A stretch of 64,000 nucleotides of DNA from Desulfuromonadales bacterium (lineage in GTDB: Bacteria; Desulfobacterota; Desulfuromonadia; Geobacterales; Pseudopelobacteraceae), in contig JAENWA010000068.1 of NCBI GenBank assembly GCA_016650295.1, forward strand, positions 1 through 64,000, written 5' to 3'. A program made the translations under genes and the position numbers. This document shows, in pieces, positions 37,548-46,201 of the stretch (position 1 is the first letter of the stretch; the number at the start of each line of letters is the position of its first letter). The notes under the pieces were generated by a model. The model saw nothing but the letters and a program-made list of their open reading frames with translations, did no database searches and had not been told where the DNA came from.

Positions 37548-38195
37548 TTACCGATTGGTTGAAAGGGTAATATCATCGTACCAGGTCGTGGCATCGCTAC
37601 CGGTGTTGTCGGTGTCAGTCATGATGGCGATAGCGCTGGCCTGACCGGGATCAGAGCCGAATAAGCGCCTGTAATCTGAAAAGATATCCCTCTCCTCAAC
37701 AAGCCATTGTCCGGCTTTATCGTTTCCTGATTCAACCGCAACCATGATCGCGTTGGATGTATAGGCATTGGGAATAGAATCTCCTGTTTTCAGATGATTC
37801 GCCCAGATATAATTGATCGCCTTTGTCTGCCAGAAATAGCGACCGCTGAAAACTACATATAGCCGTGCAGCGTAGTCATCACCGGTTTTTGTTTTTTCAT
37901 CACCTTCGGGTATCGTATGGACTATCCGCCATGACCAATGCAGATAACGGAATTTTTGCGGATCAAAACTGATTTTCCTGACCAGGCCGGAGGCAGCTGC
38001 ATGACTGGTGGCCTTGATAACCATTTTGTCGTTTTCCCGGACCAGACGGTAGTCCGTGAGCCCTTTGAAACTCTTGGTTTCCCAGCCACGTAACCCGTCG
38101 GCACTGAAGCGGCCAACCGCAAGTTCGTCTGCCACAGCTGACGAAGCGAAAGACAGCCAGACAGTTGTGATTATGATGATAAAACTTTTGATCAT
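37548..38195 (-). CDS. DUF3047 family exported protein
   Basis: A 215-residue protein with a signal peptide (MIKSFIIIITTVWLSFASSA, cut after AVADE). The mature part has the family's aromatic and acidic motifs: LHWSWRIVHTIPEGDEKTKT, GDDYAARLYVVFSGRYFW, INYIWANHL, and DTDNTGSDATTWYDDI near the end. DUF3047 has a jelly-roll-like prediction and no known activity; proximity to a glycosyltransferase hints at cell-envelope glycan work. First gene of the pair. Confidence 0.85.
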   Translation of the reverse strand: MIKSFIIIITTVWLSFASSAVADELAVGRFSADGLRGWETKSFKGLTDYRLVRENDKMVIKATSHAAASGLVRKISFDPQKFRYLHWSWRIVHTIPEGDEKTKTGDDYAARLYVVFSGRYFWQTKAINYIWANHLKTGDSIPNAYTSNAIMVAVESGNDKAGQWLVEERDIFSDYRRLFGSDPGQASAIAIMTDTDNTGSDATTWYDDITLSTNR

Positions 38196-38513
38196 ATTGA
38201 TATCTATATCGGAGAGTTTATATACGGGTCAACATGAAATATAATGCCGGCGAGTTGATTTCTTATCACTTTTCAGTCAGTCGCACAACCTTGTCGGGAT
38301 CGCATTCCGCCGAGACATGTTCGTCGCGTTCAGCCGAATTTTCGCTACGATTTCCTAAGTCCGACAGACTCCTAGAGAATTGTCTAATACATGTAAGTGT
38401 ACTAAACAAGTAGCGGCTGTCATCATGGCAACGCTAATAAACGTGGCCGGCACCCGCCAAAAAAAACCCGCATAAGCGAGTTTTTTTTGATAAATTATAA
38501 AACTATCATGATA
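38196..38513. other. Intergenic region with a repeat half-site and a terminator
   Basis: This 318-base gap holds one half of the REP-like palindrome described at 44602 (CCTAAGTCCGACAGACTCCTAG, 38354-38375) and a terminator at 38459-38488. No supported gene was seen; the open frame running on the minus strand beside the repeat (ending with VVRLTEK) has no start signal. Confidence 0.55.
38459..38488 (-). terminator. Terminator after the solute-binding protein gene
   Basis: On the minus strand ACTCGC-TTAT-GCGGGT forms a six-pair stem flanked by A8 and T8 runs, 26 bases after the stop at 38514. Because both flanks are A/T runs, it may work in both directions. Confidence 0.82.
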
Positions 38514-39797
38514 TCATTTTTTTTCTGAAAACTCATCCAACTCATGCTTCATACCGACCATTTCCCTGATTTCGTTCCACTCTTTTCTGTCAACGGCAGC
38601 TTCTTCACCCTTCATAACATTGATAATGTCGAAATAATCCTGCTGATATTTGCTTTTTTTGACCTCTGCGGCCGGTTTGCACTTAACGGCGTAGACCGTT
38701 TGAAGCGACTGATGATCCCATGCCCGCCACTGCTGTTCATCCTTCAGTCCGATGTAGGAATGTCCTTCCAGGGTTTTGATTACCGCCTTGGTTTCGAATG
38801 TTTTCGCGCGCTCTACCGCCTCTTTGTACTCCTGCATAATAACATACGCCGAAGCACCTGAAGTGGTTGGATAACGCTGATACTTCGCTTCGAATTTTTT
38901 TACGAAGGCAATGCCTTTGGGATAATTATAGGTAAACGGTACACTCCAGATCCAGGGAAGAGTTCCAATAACACCTTCCATCGCCTCCGGTCCGGCTCCC
39001 TGGGCCATATCATCATTCAGACTTGGAACAATGATCTGCATCTGGTTTTTCAGTCCCATTTCATAAGCCTGATGGACTGCAATCTCCATGTCGCGCCCGA
39101 AAAGTGACAACACAAGCACAGTGGCCTTGCTCTCCTTGGCCTCCTTGAGAGCCTCTTTGAAATCCTTGGCCCCTAACTCGGTCAGGACTTCGGGATGGGC
39201 CGTGATGTCCTTGGTGTTGGTAAAGTTGCGAAGTACCGATTCGGTCGTCCAGCCCCAGGTATAATTCGCCGTGATATAGAAGTATTTTTTACCGGAAAAG
39301 TTTTTCTTCAGATACTCGGACAGGACCTTCCCGGTTGCATACGCATCATAACATTCACGAAAGATGTGACGATGACCGTATTCGCCGGTGGTTTCCGTAG
39401 AATACGTAAGTGTTCCGAAAAACAGCCGGTTTTTCTGCAGTGCCACCTCCCCCGTGGCAATCGCCACCGCGCTGGAAGACCCTCCGAAGATCATCGGTAC
39501 ACCTTCATTGTCATAGAGTTCGGTTGCGTTAGCCCTGGCAATCTTGGCATTGGATTTGGTGTCCCGATATACCAGTTGGACCTTTTTGCCAAGAATCCCT
39601 CCTGCCGCATTGATATCTTCCACCGCAAGATCGGCAGCCCGGCGCTGATCAAGACCCTGCTTGGCATAGGGCCCAGTTTCCGGGTAATTCAGGCCGATCT
39701 TTACAACTTCCTGGGCAGGTACGGCAGCGACTGCCGGCTGAGCCAGAAGAGCGGTAATGGATAAGACTAAACACATACAAAATAATGCTTTTCCCAT
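38514..39797 (-). CDS. Branched-chain-amino-acid-type ABC transporter substrate-binding protein
   Basis: A 427-residue periplasmic binding protein of the LivK/Peripla_BP_6 class. The signal peptide ends near QPAVAAVPA; the mature part begins VVKIGLNYPETGPYAKQGLD and has DINAAGGILGKKVQLVYRDT and FGGSSSAVAIATGEVALQKN, all typical. The start at 39797 has AAAGGGGG nearby; a TTG at 39818 is in frame but unlikely. No permease or ATPase genes are adjacent, so it is an orphan binding protein; ligands of this class include amino acids, amides and aromatic acids. A terminator follows. Confidence 0.9.
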   Translation of the reverse strand: MGKALFCMCLVLSITALLAQPAVAAVPAQEVVKIGLNYPETGPYAKQGLDQRRAADLAVEDINAAGGILGKKVQLVYRDTKSNAKIARANATELYDNEGVPMIFGGSSSAVAIATGEVALQKNRLFFGTLTYSTETTGEYGHRHIFRECYDAYATGKVLSEYLKKNFSGKKYFYITANYTWGWTTESVLRNFTNTKDITAHPEVLTELGAKDFKEALKEAKESKATVLVLSLFGRDMEIAVHQAYEMGLKNQMQIIVPSLNDDMAQGAGPEAMEGVIGTLPWIWSVPFTYNYPKGIAFVKKFEAKYQRYPTTSGASAYVIMQEYKEAVERAKTFETKAVIKTLEGHSYIGLKDEQQWRAWDHQSLQTVYAVKCKPAAEVKKSKYQQDYFDIINVMKGEEAAVDRKEWNEIREMVGMKHELDEFSEKK

Positions 39798-39933
39798 TCT
39801 AATACCCCCTTTATTCAAACATAAATATGGTTTATTTATACTTTAAAGTTGGAAATTATAAAACCATTTTTTATGAATGTTTATGCTCTTATTACAAATC
39901 GGGCGAAAAAATAAACACAAGCAGAATTGGTTG

Positions 39934-40914
39934 CTACAAATACTGTGTATTGACAACATTGGCAGGTGCACCGGATAGATATGACGAAACATTTGCAGCA
40001 ACAATGGTCATCAATCGTTTGCGGGCCGCCAGCGAAGCCCAGGCAATGTGCGGGGTAAAGATACAGTTGGGAGCCGTTAGAAGCGGATTGTCCGCCCGCA
40101 TCGGCTCATAGGCCACAACATCCAGACCGGCTCCGGCAATAATCTTGTTTTGAAGCGCCCGAGCCAGATCAGCTTCGTTCACCAACCCTCCCCTGGCCAC
40201 ATTAATCAAGAAAGCCGACGGTTTCATGGCCTCCAACAGTCTTAAATCCACAAAGCCTTCGTTATCAGCTGTCTGGGGGCAGTTGAGCGTCACGACGTCG
40301 GCGGTAGCGAACAGCTCCTCACGTGAGACAAAACGGACGTTCGTCGGTCCAGGATCCAGCGGGATACGCGGGCTGTAGGCGATAATCCGCATTCCGAAAG
40401 CAGCACCGACCCGCGCCACGGCGCGACCGATAGTACCGTAGCCGACGATGCCTAATGTCAGTCCGTCCAACTCAAGGATAGAGGTCTTCCAAAAGGCATG
40501 ATCCGGACAGCGCACCCACTCTCCGGCCTTGACTGCAGCATCGTGAATACCCACGGCAGTGGCCAGCTCCAGAAGCAGGGCAAAAGTTGTTTGAACAACT
40601 GATTCCGTTGAGTAGGCCGGGACATTGGACACCGGAATTCCCCGCTTACCGGCAGCTGCAACATCCACATTATTGTAGCCGGTGGCCAGCATCGAGATAT
40701 ATTTCAGTTTCGGTAGCGCCTCCAGTGTTGCTGCGTCCAGCTTGCATTTGCTGGTCAGTATGATGTCCGCTTCCCGTGCGCGTTCAAGCTTCAGCTCAGG
40801 CGGGGTCCGGTCATGAATTATGCAGGTGCCAAGAACCTCAACCGGGCTCCATGGATTATCACCGGGGTTTATGGTATAGCCGTCCAGAATAACAATGGTG
40901 GGAGTGATGGACAT
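39934..40914 (-). CDS. D-isomer-specific 2-hydroxyacid dehydrogenase (glycerate dehydrogenase-like)
   Basis: A 326-residue NAD-dependent reductase. The Rossmann motif is LGIVGYGTIGRAVARVGAAF; the catalytic residues are Arg in NVARGGLVNE, Glu in YEPMRADNP and His in FTPHIAWAS. The order and the short length fit hydroxypyruvate/glycerate dehydrogenase (HprA-like) or related D-2-hydroxyacid enzymes; the substrate is not settled by sequence. The stop lies 137 bases upstream of the binding-protein start, so the two may be transcribed separately. Confidence 0.88.
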   Translation of the reverse strand: MSITPTIVILDGYTINPGDNPWSPVEVLGTCIIHDRTPPELKLERAREADIILTSKCKLDAATLEALPKLKYISMLATGYNNVDVAAAGKRGIPVSNVPAYSTESVVQTTFALLLELATAVGIHDAAVKAGEWVRCPDHAFWKTSILELDGLTLGIVGYGTIGRAVARVGAAFGMRIIAYSPRIPLDPGPTNVRFVSREELFATADVVTLNCPQTADNEGFVDLRLLEAMKPSAFLINVARGGLVNEADLARALQNKIIAGAGLDVVAYEPMRADNPLLTAPNCIFTPHIAWASLAARKRLMTIVAANVSSYLSGAPANVVNTQYL

Positions 40915-41068
40915 AACTGCGCTCCTTGTGGAAGATTTGAACAGCGAAATTATCAGGTAAGACCGGATTCAGTCAAGCGTATGCTGCAGCAATCGAAAAA
41001 CAGTGGACGTTCGGCAATGGCCTGACGTATGTTAGAAAGAAGGCTGAATACAAAAACGGAGGTTAAAC

Positions 41069-41332
41069 ATGTTTCCGCAGAATGATTTTGGCGCTTCACT
41101 TTACAAAACCTGGAACGACACGCAAAAGCGCGAGGAGATAGAACGGCTTGTGGAGGGATACCGTAAAGGTCTGCCGGTCGGCATCCTCTGCAAGATGGTA
41201 GAAACCGTGGCCGGTAGCCAGCAGCGCGCCCGCAAGCACCTGCATGCGCTCATGACACCGACTGAACGTCAGTCCGCCATTGAGAAGGAATCCGGCGGTA
41301 TACAGCTGGTCGTCAAAAAGTTAATGCAATAA
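41069..41332 (+). CDS. Small protein of unknown function
   Basis: An 87-residue soluble protein, start MFPQNDFGASLYKTWNDTQK, helical and charged. A GGAGG six bases before the ATG supports translation. Its stop TAA overlaps the next start (TAATG, 41330-41334). I recognise no family. It is the first plus-strand gene of the window. Confidence 0.7.
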   Translation: MFPQNDFGASLYKTWNDTQKREEIERLVEGYRKGLPVGILCKMVETVAGSQQRARKHLHALMTPTERQSAIEKESGGIQLVVKKLMQ

Positions 41333-41511
41333 TGGAAGGGGATACTTCCAACATAATGAAAAAAATACCACTTTTACTGCTTTTTGTATTTGTACTCTTT
41401 CTGGTGGCTTTTGGAACATGGCAACTATTCCACGGCAACCTGGAGGCTGCCTTTTCGACACTCCCCTTCCTGCTGATTGTATATCTCTTCGTGATGAGAC
41501 GGCACTCGTAG
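41332..41511 (+). CDS. 59-residue membrane protein
   Basis: This short gene starts at the TAATG overlap with the previous stop. The protein begins MEGDTSNIMKKIPLLLLFVF and ends LLIVYLFVMRRHS; two hydrophobic segments (about 12-28 and 42-54) suggest a small double-spanning membrane protein. Translational coupling to the gene before is the main support. Function unknown. Confidence 0.6.
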   Translation: MEGDTSNIMKKIPLLLLFVFVLFLVAFGTWQLFHGNLEAAFSTLPFLLIVYLFVMRRHS

Positions 41512-41713
41512 CGTGCACGGAGGTTGCCATATAGTGCCCATCACATCAATCGGCACGTCAGCATTTCCCAACGGGCCGATCGATGTGATGGACGCCCAGA
41601 GTTTCTTCAGGTCGTTGAGCGTCAGGTGACGATAATATCCATTGATGTTTCCCAGTAGAGTCTCCTTTCGATGATGATCAAATTTCAGCACGATACTGAC
41701 CGGCAAAACCTGA

Positions 41714-42043
41714 TCACTTGAAGGTTTTGATAATGTACTCCGCTATCGCTTTGGCATCGTTGTCGGTGATTGTTTTCTTATCGAAGGTAGTCATCCCCTC
41801 CCCTGGTTTCCTCATCAGCTTGATAATGTCGTTGGCATTCTTGACGCCGTGCTTTTCACGGTCCTTGCGGGAAAGGGTCTTGTCCGGCTTGATGATATTC
41901 CCCCCGTCGGCATGGCAGGCCGTACAATGCTCCTTGAACTTTATTTCGCCCATCGATTGCGCAGCCTGTCCCGGCGAGGCTGCCAGGATAACGGCACCCG
42001 ATACAATCATAACGCCAACAACCAGTTTCAAATGCTGTTTCAT
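41714..42043 (-). CDS. Monoheme c-type cytochrome
   Basis: A 109-residue periplasmic cytochrome. The signal peptide (MKQHLKLVVGVMIVSGAVIL...) ends near GQAAQ; the heme site CTACH is at residues 40-44, in FKEHCTACHADGGNIIKPDK. A C-terminal helix ITDNDAKAIAEYIIKTF completes the class I fold; the methionine in GEGMTTF is the probable sixth ligand. The fold resembles small electron carriers (PpcA-unlike) of c551/c552 type. No coupled neighbour. Confidence 0.92.
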   Translation of the reverse strand: MKQHLKLVVGVMIVSGAVILAASPGQAAQSMGEIKFKEHCTACHADGGNIIKPDKTLSRKDREKHGVKNANDIIKLMRKPGEGMTTFDKKTITDNDAKAIAEYIIKTFK

Positions 42044-42294
42044 AATCTCCCCCTAAATGTGATTTTGTACATGACTGCGGAACATCCGCGAAGTCACTGA
42101 ACCTGTTCAAACTTCTTCACAATATAAACTGTTTGTTTGATTTTATCAGACTATCAATGCTCTGCAAGATTTTAAATTTGTCGTGGCGTTATTTTGTTGC
42201 GCTTGACCCAATACGGACTTGGGCCTACATTGAATCTTCTAAAATGTACAGGCAATTTCTGAATCAGTTGTAACAATTCATTCGACAGAAAGAA

Positions 42295-42627
42295 ATGGCT
42301 ATGAAGAAGTGCCCTTTCTGTGCTGAAGAGATTCAAGACGCGGCAATAAAATGCAAGCACTGCCGCGAGTTTCTTCACGCCTCATCTCTCCCGCGCCCTG
42401 GAGAAAACAGCGTCAAATGGTATTTCCGAAAATCATTTGTGATCTTCGCTGTCTGCAGTATTGGACCTTTGGCTTTGCCGCTCGTCTGGCTGAATCCGAA
42501 GACCACACGAGGCTGGAAAATTGGACTCACACTAGTGATAGTTGTGCTCAGTTGGATTCTGTTCCAAATAACCCTGGAATCCGTCCGGAATCTGACCGAG
42601 TATTACAAGCTCATTAATTCGATATAA
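42295..42627 (+). CDS. Zinc-ribbon membrane protein
   Basis: A 110-residue protein. The N-terminal zinc ribbon has two CxxC pairs (KKCPFCAEEIQDAAIKCKHC). Two hydrophobic segments follow (about 47-67 with FVIFAVCSIGPLALPLVWLN and 74-92 with IGLTLVIVVLSWILFQI). Many bacteria carry such short 'zinc-ribbon plus membrane' proteins without known function. The start codon may be the ATG at 42295 or the next one six bases later. Confidence 0.78.
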   Translation: MAMKKCPFCAEEIQDAAIKCKHCREFLHASSLPRPGENSVKWYFRKSFVIFAVCSIGPLALPLVWLNPKTTRGWKIGLTLVIVVLSWILFQITLESVRNLTEYYKLINSI

Positions 42628-42759
42628 GAAAAGTATCCAGGGGTTTGTCGTTCTGAGGAAAAAATTGGTGGCAGGACAACATGTACAATGCTGATGTTTT
42701 TCTGTCCCATCAACGAAAAATGTGCTTCTTACCGAAACAGGACATGGGCGGTGGAAAGA

Positions 42760-43902
42760 TTAATTAACGGGTAAGGCCGTCTCCAGGGCTTTCCGGTATG
42801 CCTCTGAAGCTTCCTTCAGTTTTTTCTGCTCTTCATAGACCCGGCCTTTGAAGAAATAAATATTATAGTCCATGGGATTAATCCTGGCCGCTTCGTCAAA
42901 CATCTTCAGGGCCTCATCCATCCTCCCCTGTTTACCATAGGCAAAGCCGGAATAATAAAAACATGGAGTATAATACTCATCAATTTTAAGAGCTCCCTCC
43001 AGAACAGAGCGCCCTTCGTCAAACTTTCCGTCATTGAACATCAGCAGCGCCGATTCACACAGGGCGATGACATTTTCCGGTTCTTTGGCCAGAGCCTCCT
43101 TGAATTGGGTTTTGGCCGCCGCGGTATCCCCTTTCCCCATATAAAAGATACCCAGACTAATGTGCGGCAGAACAAATTTGGGATCAGCCTCGATAGCTTT
43201 CACGAACCACATTTCGGCGGTATCCGCCATGCGCCCGGACTTTAACGTGTTCCTGCCCATATTGAAGAGCCGAAGCGCGTTCTTGTTTGGCTGATATCCT
43301 TTTTTGGCGACTACGGCCAGCTTCTTCCCCTCAAGCGAGTCTGTAATGAAATCCGCCATCTCTTCCGACCCCACCAGAGGGTAACCGGACATCTCATATT
43401 TGATAAGCCGATCCTTGTCGACGATTATCGTCGTGGGAAGTGCAATAACCCCGACATCGTGGAAATAACCGAGCCCCTGGTCGATAAGAATCGGAAACGA
43501 GAGCTTTAGCCTGTCAGCTGTCGCACGTATCTGCAACAGTTCCGCATCCGAAATGTTTTGTCCGTTCGCATTGATGGCGACAACCGAAAAACCCTGTTCA
43601 CGATACATCTGGAAGAGTTTCTGCATCCTTGCCAGCGCTTTTTCCGACTTGGTGTCCCAGGTTGACCAGAAGATCAGAACCGTAAGTTTTTCACCTTTCA
43701 GGTCGGCAAAAGTTTTTGATTCACCGGAAATCTGCTTCAACGAAAAGTCCGGCGCTTCCATCCCAGCGTGCAATTGCTGGAGCGTGGCCGCGGCAGGTGT
43801 GAACATGAAGAGCGCGTTCAACGTAAAAAGTGCGGAAAGCAGCAAGGTTTTTTTGAGGGTGCCGAAACGGGATGCGTGGATGGTCCTGATTAATTTTGTC
43901 AT
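42760..43902 (-). CDS. Thioredoxin-fold/TPR lipo- or exported protein lacking redox cysteines
   Basis: A 380-residue protein with an N-terminal signal (about 20-39: LLSALFTLNALFMFTPAAA). Residues 45-195 have a TlpA/AhpC-type fold (AGMEAPDFSLKQISGESKTF, LTVLIFWSTWDTKSEKALAR, GVIALPTTIIVDKDRLIKYE). The CxxC that should follow FWSTW is absent (WDTKS), so it is not a thiol oxidoreductase. Residues 210-380 carry three to four TPR repeats. Encoded last in the cytochrome-TPR operon. A binding or assembly role for cytochrome maturation is plausible but unproven. Confidence 0.85.
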   Translation of the reverse strand: MTKLIRTIHASRFGTLKKTLLLSALFTLNALFMFTPAAATLQQLHAGMEAPDFSLKQISGESKTFADLKGEKLTVLIFWSTWDTKSEKALARMQKLFQMYREQGFSVVAINANGQNISDAELLQIRATADRLKLSFPILIDQGLGYFHDVGVIALPTTIIVDKDRLIKYEMSGYPLVGSEEMADFITDSLEGKKLAVVAKKGYQPNKNALRLFNMGRNTLKSGRMADTAEMWFVKAIEADPKFVLPHISLGIFYMGKGDTAAAKTQFKEALAKEPENVIALCESALLMFNDGKFDEGRSVLEGALKIDEYYTPCFYYSGFAYGKQGRMDEALKMFDEAARINPMDYNIYFFKGRVYEEQKKLKEASEAYRKALETALPVN

Positions 43903-44023
43903 CTGGGTAAACAGATTGTCCGCACAGTTATCATAAAGGTCTGCCTATTCTGGTTAACGTGGTTGACTTCGCCTGAAGAGACCGGATACCGGTAGACTTA
44001 AGGGCTGAATTGAGAAAAATCGC

Positions 44024-44578
44024 TTATTTTCGTCCTTGCTGATATTTATTAATACCTTCTTTGTATTCCGCAATTGCCTTTTCAAAATTGCCGGTCTTTT
44101 CGTAAATCCGTCCCAACTCATAATGCGCTCTGACCGGATTGGGGTTCTGCACAAGAGCGCTCTTGAGCGTCTGCTCGGCTTCCTTGATATTACCTCTGCG
44201 CGACATGACAATACCCAGCCCGGTCATGGCGGCAGGGGAGTGGGAATTGAGTTTCAAAGCCTCGTCAAACGAATGCTGGGCTTCATCCAGTGAATCCTTT
44301 TTTAAAAAGAGGTACCCCAATCGGGCATGAAGGACTGAATCGGCGGGTTTTGCTGCAATCTGCTCCTTCAGGCCGCGTATCTCCCCGTCGAGAAGGTTTC
44401 CCACAGGGGATACGGCCGACTGTTTTGCCGGGGTATCAGCAACAAGCGCCTTTTCCGGGCCGGCAGCCGGCACCTGCGTGACCGTCAGCACAAGCAGAAG
44501 GACGCAGGCGCATGACAGGCAGACACCAGAATTTGACTTACGTTGCTGAAACAGCTGTGATGTATTTGAGAGGTCCAT
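44024..44578 (-). CDS. TPR-repeat exported protein
   Basis: A 184-residue protein with a hydrophobic N-terminal segment (VCLSCACVLLLVLTVTQVPA) and four TPR units (LHARLGYLFLKKDSLDEAQH, AAMTGLGIVMSRRGNIKEAE, AHYELGRIYEKTGNFEKAIA). No enzymatic domain. It lies between the multiheme cytochrome gene and the thioredoxin-fold gene, with gaps of 79 and 121 bases. Confidence 0.85.
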   Translation of the reverse strand: MDLSNTSQLFQQRKSNSGVCLSCACVLLLVLTVTQVPAAGPEKALVADTPAKQSAVSPVGNLLDGEIRGLKEQIAAKPADSVLHARLGYLFLKKDSLDEAQHSFDEALKLNSHSPAAMTGLGIVMSRRGNIKEAEQTLKSALVQNPNPVRAHYELGRIYEKTGNFEKAIAEYKEGINKYQQGRK

Positions 44579-44601
44579 TGCGCAACCAGGTGCCAGGTGC
44601 C

Positions 44602-44659
44602 AGGAGACTGTCGGGCTTAGGAAATCGCAATAGATTTACCCTAAGCCCGACTGACTCCT
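44602..44659. repeat. REP-like palindrome at the 3' end of the multiheme cytochrome gene
   Basis: Arms AGGAGACTGTCGGGCTTAGG (44602-44621) and its near-perfect complement (44640-44659) form a 20-pair stem with two mismatches and an 18-base loop. The cytochrome stop codon lies at the outer edge of the stem. A half copy lies at 38354-38375. It may protect or terminate the cytochrome mRNA. Confidence 0.85.
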
Positions 44660-46034
44660 AGATATTTTTTGCAGCCTGCTTTCTGTCATATATATACATC
44701 TTGTGGCAACCGGGGAGACATTGGCCGCCGTTTTCAGTCTTCTCGAAACCAACCGGCAGATTCCAGGTATTGAAAGGAACTGAATTCCTGATATGGCGCG
44801 GATTGTTAGTGGCGTGCGCATCATGACATGCCCGGCAGGTGCGCCCCTTAACCGATTTATTGACATGGATAAAATGCAGGTTTTTGTCGCCGTTTCTGAA
44901 TGCGGTCACTTTCGTAGTTTTTTCATCGCTGGCAAGTGTTTTTTCGTGGCACATGTAACAGAGCTTGTAGTTCTCCGGGTCATATCCCGAATAAAAGACC
45001 GGCGGGAAATTCTCGCGCAACATCCTGAAGTTTTTGGAGCCATGGGTATTATGACAACCTGAACAGTCTTTCTGCTTTATCGGGCCATGATGCACGGTAT
45101 TTTCACTGAGCATCTCTTTCATGTTTGCCACCTTCCCGGCCGCGGATGAAAAAGCCTTATCGTGGCAGCTCATGCACAGATCAGCCGGCTGCATGGTCAG
45201 CTGCTTGACGTAATCGGAAAAATGCGGATCATGACAGGCAAGGCATTTTTTTTCGGTTACCAGTCCCTTGTGCTTGACAGTTGCCGTACTGATATTCATC
45301 TGCTTGTCTTTATGGCAGGTAAAACAGAGATCCTGTGAGCCGTCAGCTATGAAATTATATTTGAACTCTCCACTATGGGGATTGTGGCACTGCATACATG
45401 ATTTCCGGACCGGAGCATGTGCAAATTTCTTTTTTTTGAATGCCTCAGCCTTGTCGGTATGGCACTCAAAACAGACTGCGTTGGCGCTGGCTCTCAGAAG
45501 TTTGGGAAAATCCCCCTGATGCACGGCGTGGCAGGTTGTGCAGCTTCCAACGGCAACCGGACCGTGGACGAATTTTCTTTTTATAATGGATCGGTCATGG
45601 CATTTGAAGCAGAGTTCGGCACCGGCGGCGCGAAGCTGAAATTTGTTGGGAGACTGGTGGGAATCATGGCAGGAGAAGCATTTACCTTCTTTGACCGGAG
45701 CGTGCACGAATTTTTGCGTATCGAGGCGCTCGTGGCACTCCGCACACAGCTTGCCGGTATTCTGAATCTTTTCGAAGGAGTGTTTCTGCTTGAACATACT
45801 CTTGGCCGATTTGTGACAGGCGCTACATTCTCCGGTGGCCACCGGACCATGAACATACTTTTCTTTCACCATTTTGTCGTGGCATTCCGTGGCCGTGCAC
45901 GAATCTTTCGGAACACTCGATTTATCAGCAGCCGCACATGTTTTACCACCCGGGCTGGAAAGCAAGAATACCAGCAACATCAGTGCAGCTACGATAAAAT
46001 AAATACTGCACGACTGTTTCCTGTTCGTGGTCAT
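44658..46034 (-). CDS. Multiheme c-type cytochrome, about 15 hemes
   Basis: A 458-residue exported cytochrome. After a signal peptide (to about residue 36, AAADK) there are 13 CxxCH sites (CSACH, CAECH, CFSCH, CFKCH, CTTCH, CFECH, CMQCH, CFTCH, CLACH, CMSCH, CSGCH, CYMCH, CRACH) plus one CX4CH (CTATECH) first and one CX3CH (CLPGCH) last. The repeated unit H-(A/G)-P-V...C-x-x-C-H is the doubled-CXXCH type found in extracellular and periplasmic electron-transfer chains of metal-reducing bacteria. No membrane anchor is seen after the signal. First gene of its operon; expression may be controlled by the palindromic site at 46083. Confidence 0.95.
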   Translation of the reverse strand: MTTNRKQSCSIYFIVAALMLLVFLLSSPGGKTCAAADKSSVPKDSCTATECHDKMVKEKYVHGPVATGECSACHKSAKSMFKQKHSFEKIQNTGKLCAECHERLDTQKFVHAPVKEGKCFSCHDSHQSPNKFQLRAAGAELCFKCHDRSIIKRKFVHGPVAVGSCTTCHAVHQGDFPKLLRASANAVCFECHTDKAEAFKKKKFAHAPVRKSCMQCHNPHSGEFKYNFIADGSQDLCFTCHKDKQMNISTATVKHKGLVTEKKCLACHDPHFSDYVKQLTMQPADLCMSCHDKAFSSAAGKVANMKEMLSENTVHHGPIKQKDCSGCHNTHGSKNFRMLRENFPPVFYSGYDPENYKLCYMCHEKTLASDEKTTKVTAFRNGDKNLHFIHVNKSVKGRTCRACHDAHATNNPRHIRNSVPFNTWNLPVGFEKTENGGQCLPGCHKMYIYDRKQAAKNI

Positions 46035-46082
46035 GATCTACATCCCCCTCTTTATATCATTTCATTTCAAAGTATGATTTTG

Positions 46083-46098
46083 TGTATACTGCATACAA
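46083..46098. promoter_or_regulatory. Candidate operator, near-identical to the acnB site
   Basis: TGTATACTGCATACAA lies about 50 bases upstream of the multiheme cytochrome start. It is a near palindrome (7-1-7) and differs at two positions from the site overlapping the acnB promoter. The same regulator could act at both; none is identified. Confidence 0.5.
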
Positions 46099-46201
46099 AA
46101 TAGCACACATGTTTCAGCATGTTGCCGACTGGTTGTCAAGTTATTTATTTGCTTCCGTCCATTATCAGGATACTGATAAAAAATTTCATTTCCTGCTCCG
46201 G

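Noticed and set aside
41425-41706. Minus-strand frame downstream of the monoheme cytochrome (TTG start)
   Set aside because: No ATG start or ribosome site, no recognised motif, and it overlaps the 59-residue gene on the other strand; the unpaired part (41512-41706) stays unexplained.
46035-46201. Possible cyclic-di-GMP riboswitch upstream of the multiheme cytochrome
   Set aside because: Looked for because such switches precede cytochromes in related bacteria, but I could not find the conserved stems and tetraloop in this 167-base stretch.
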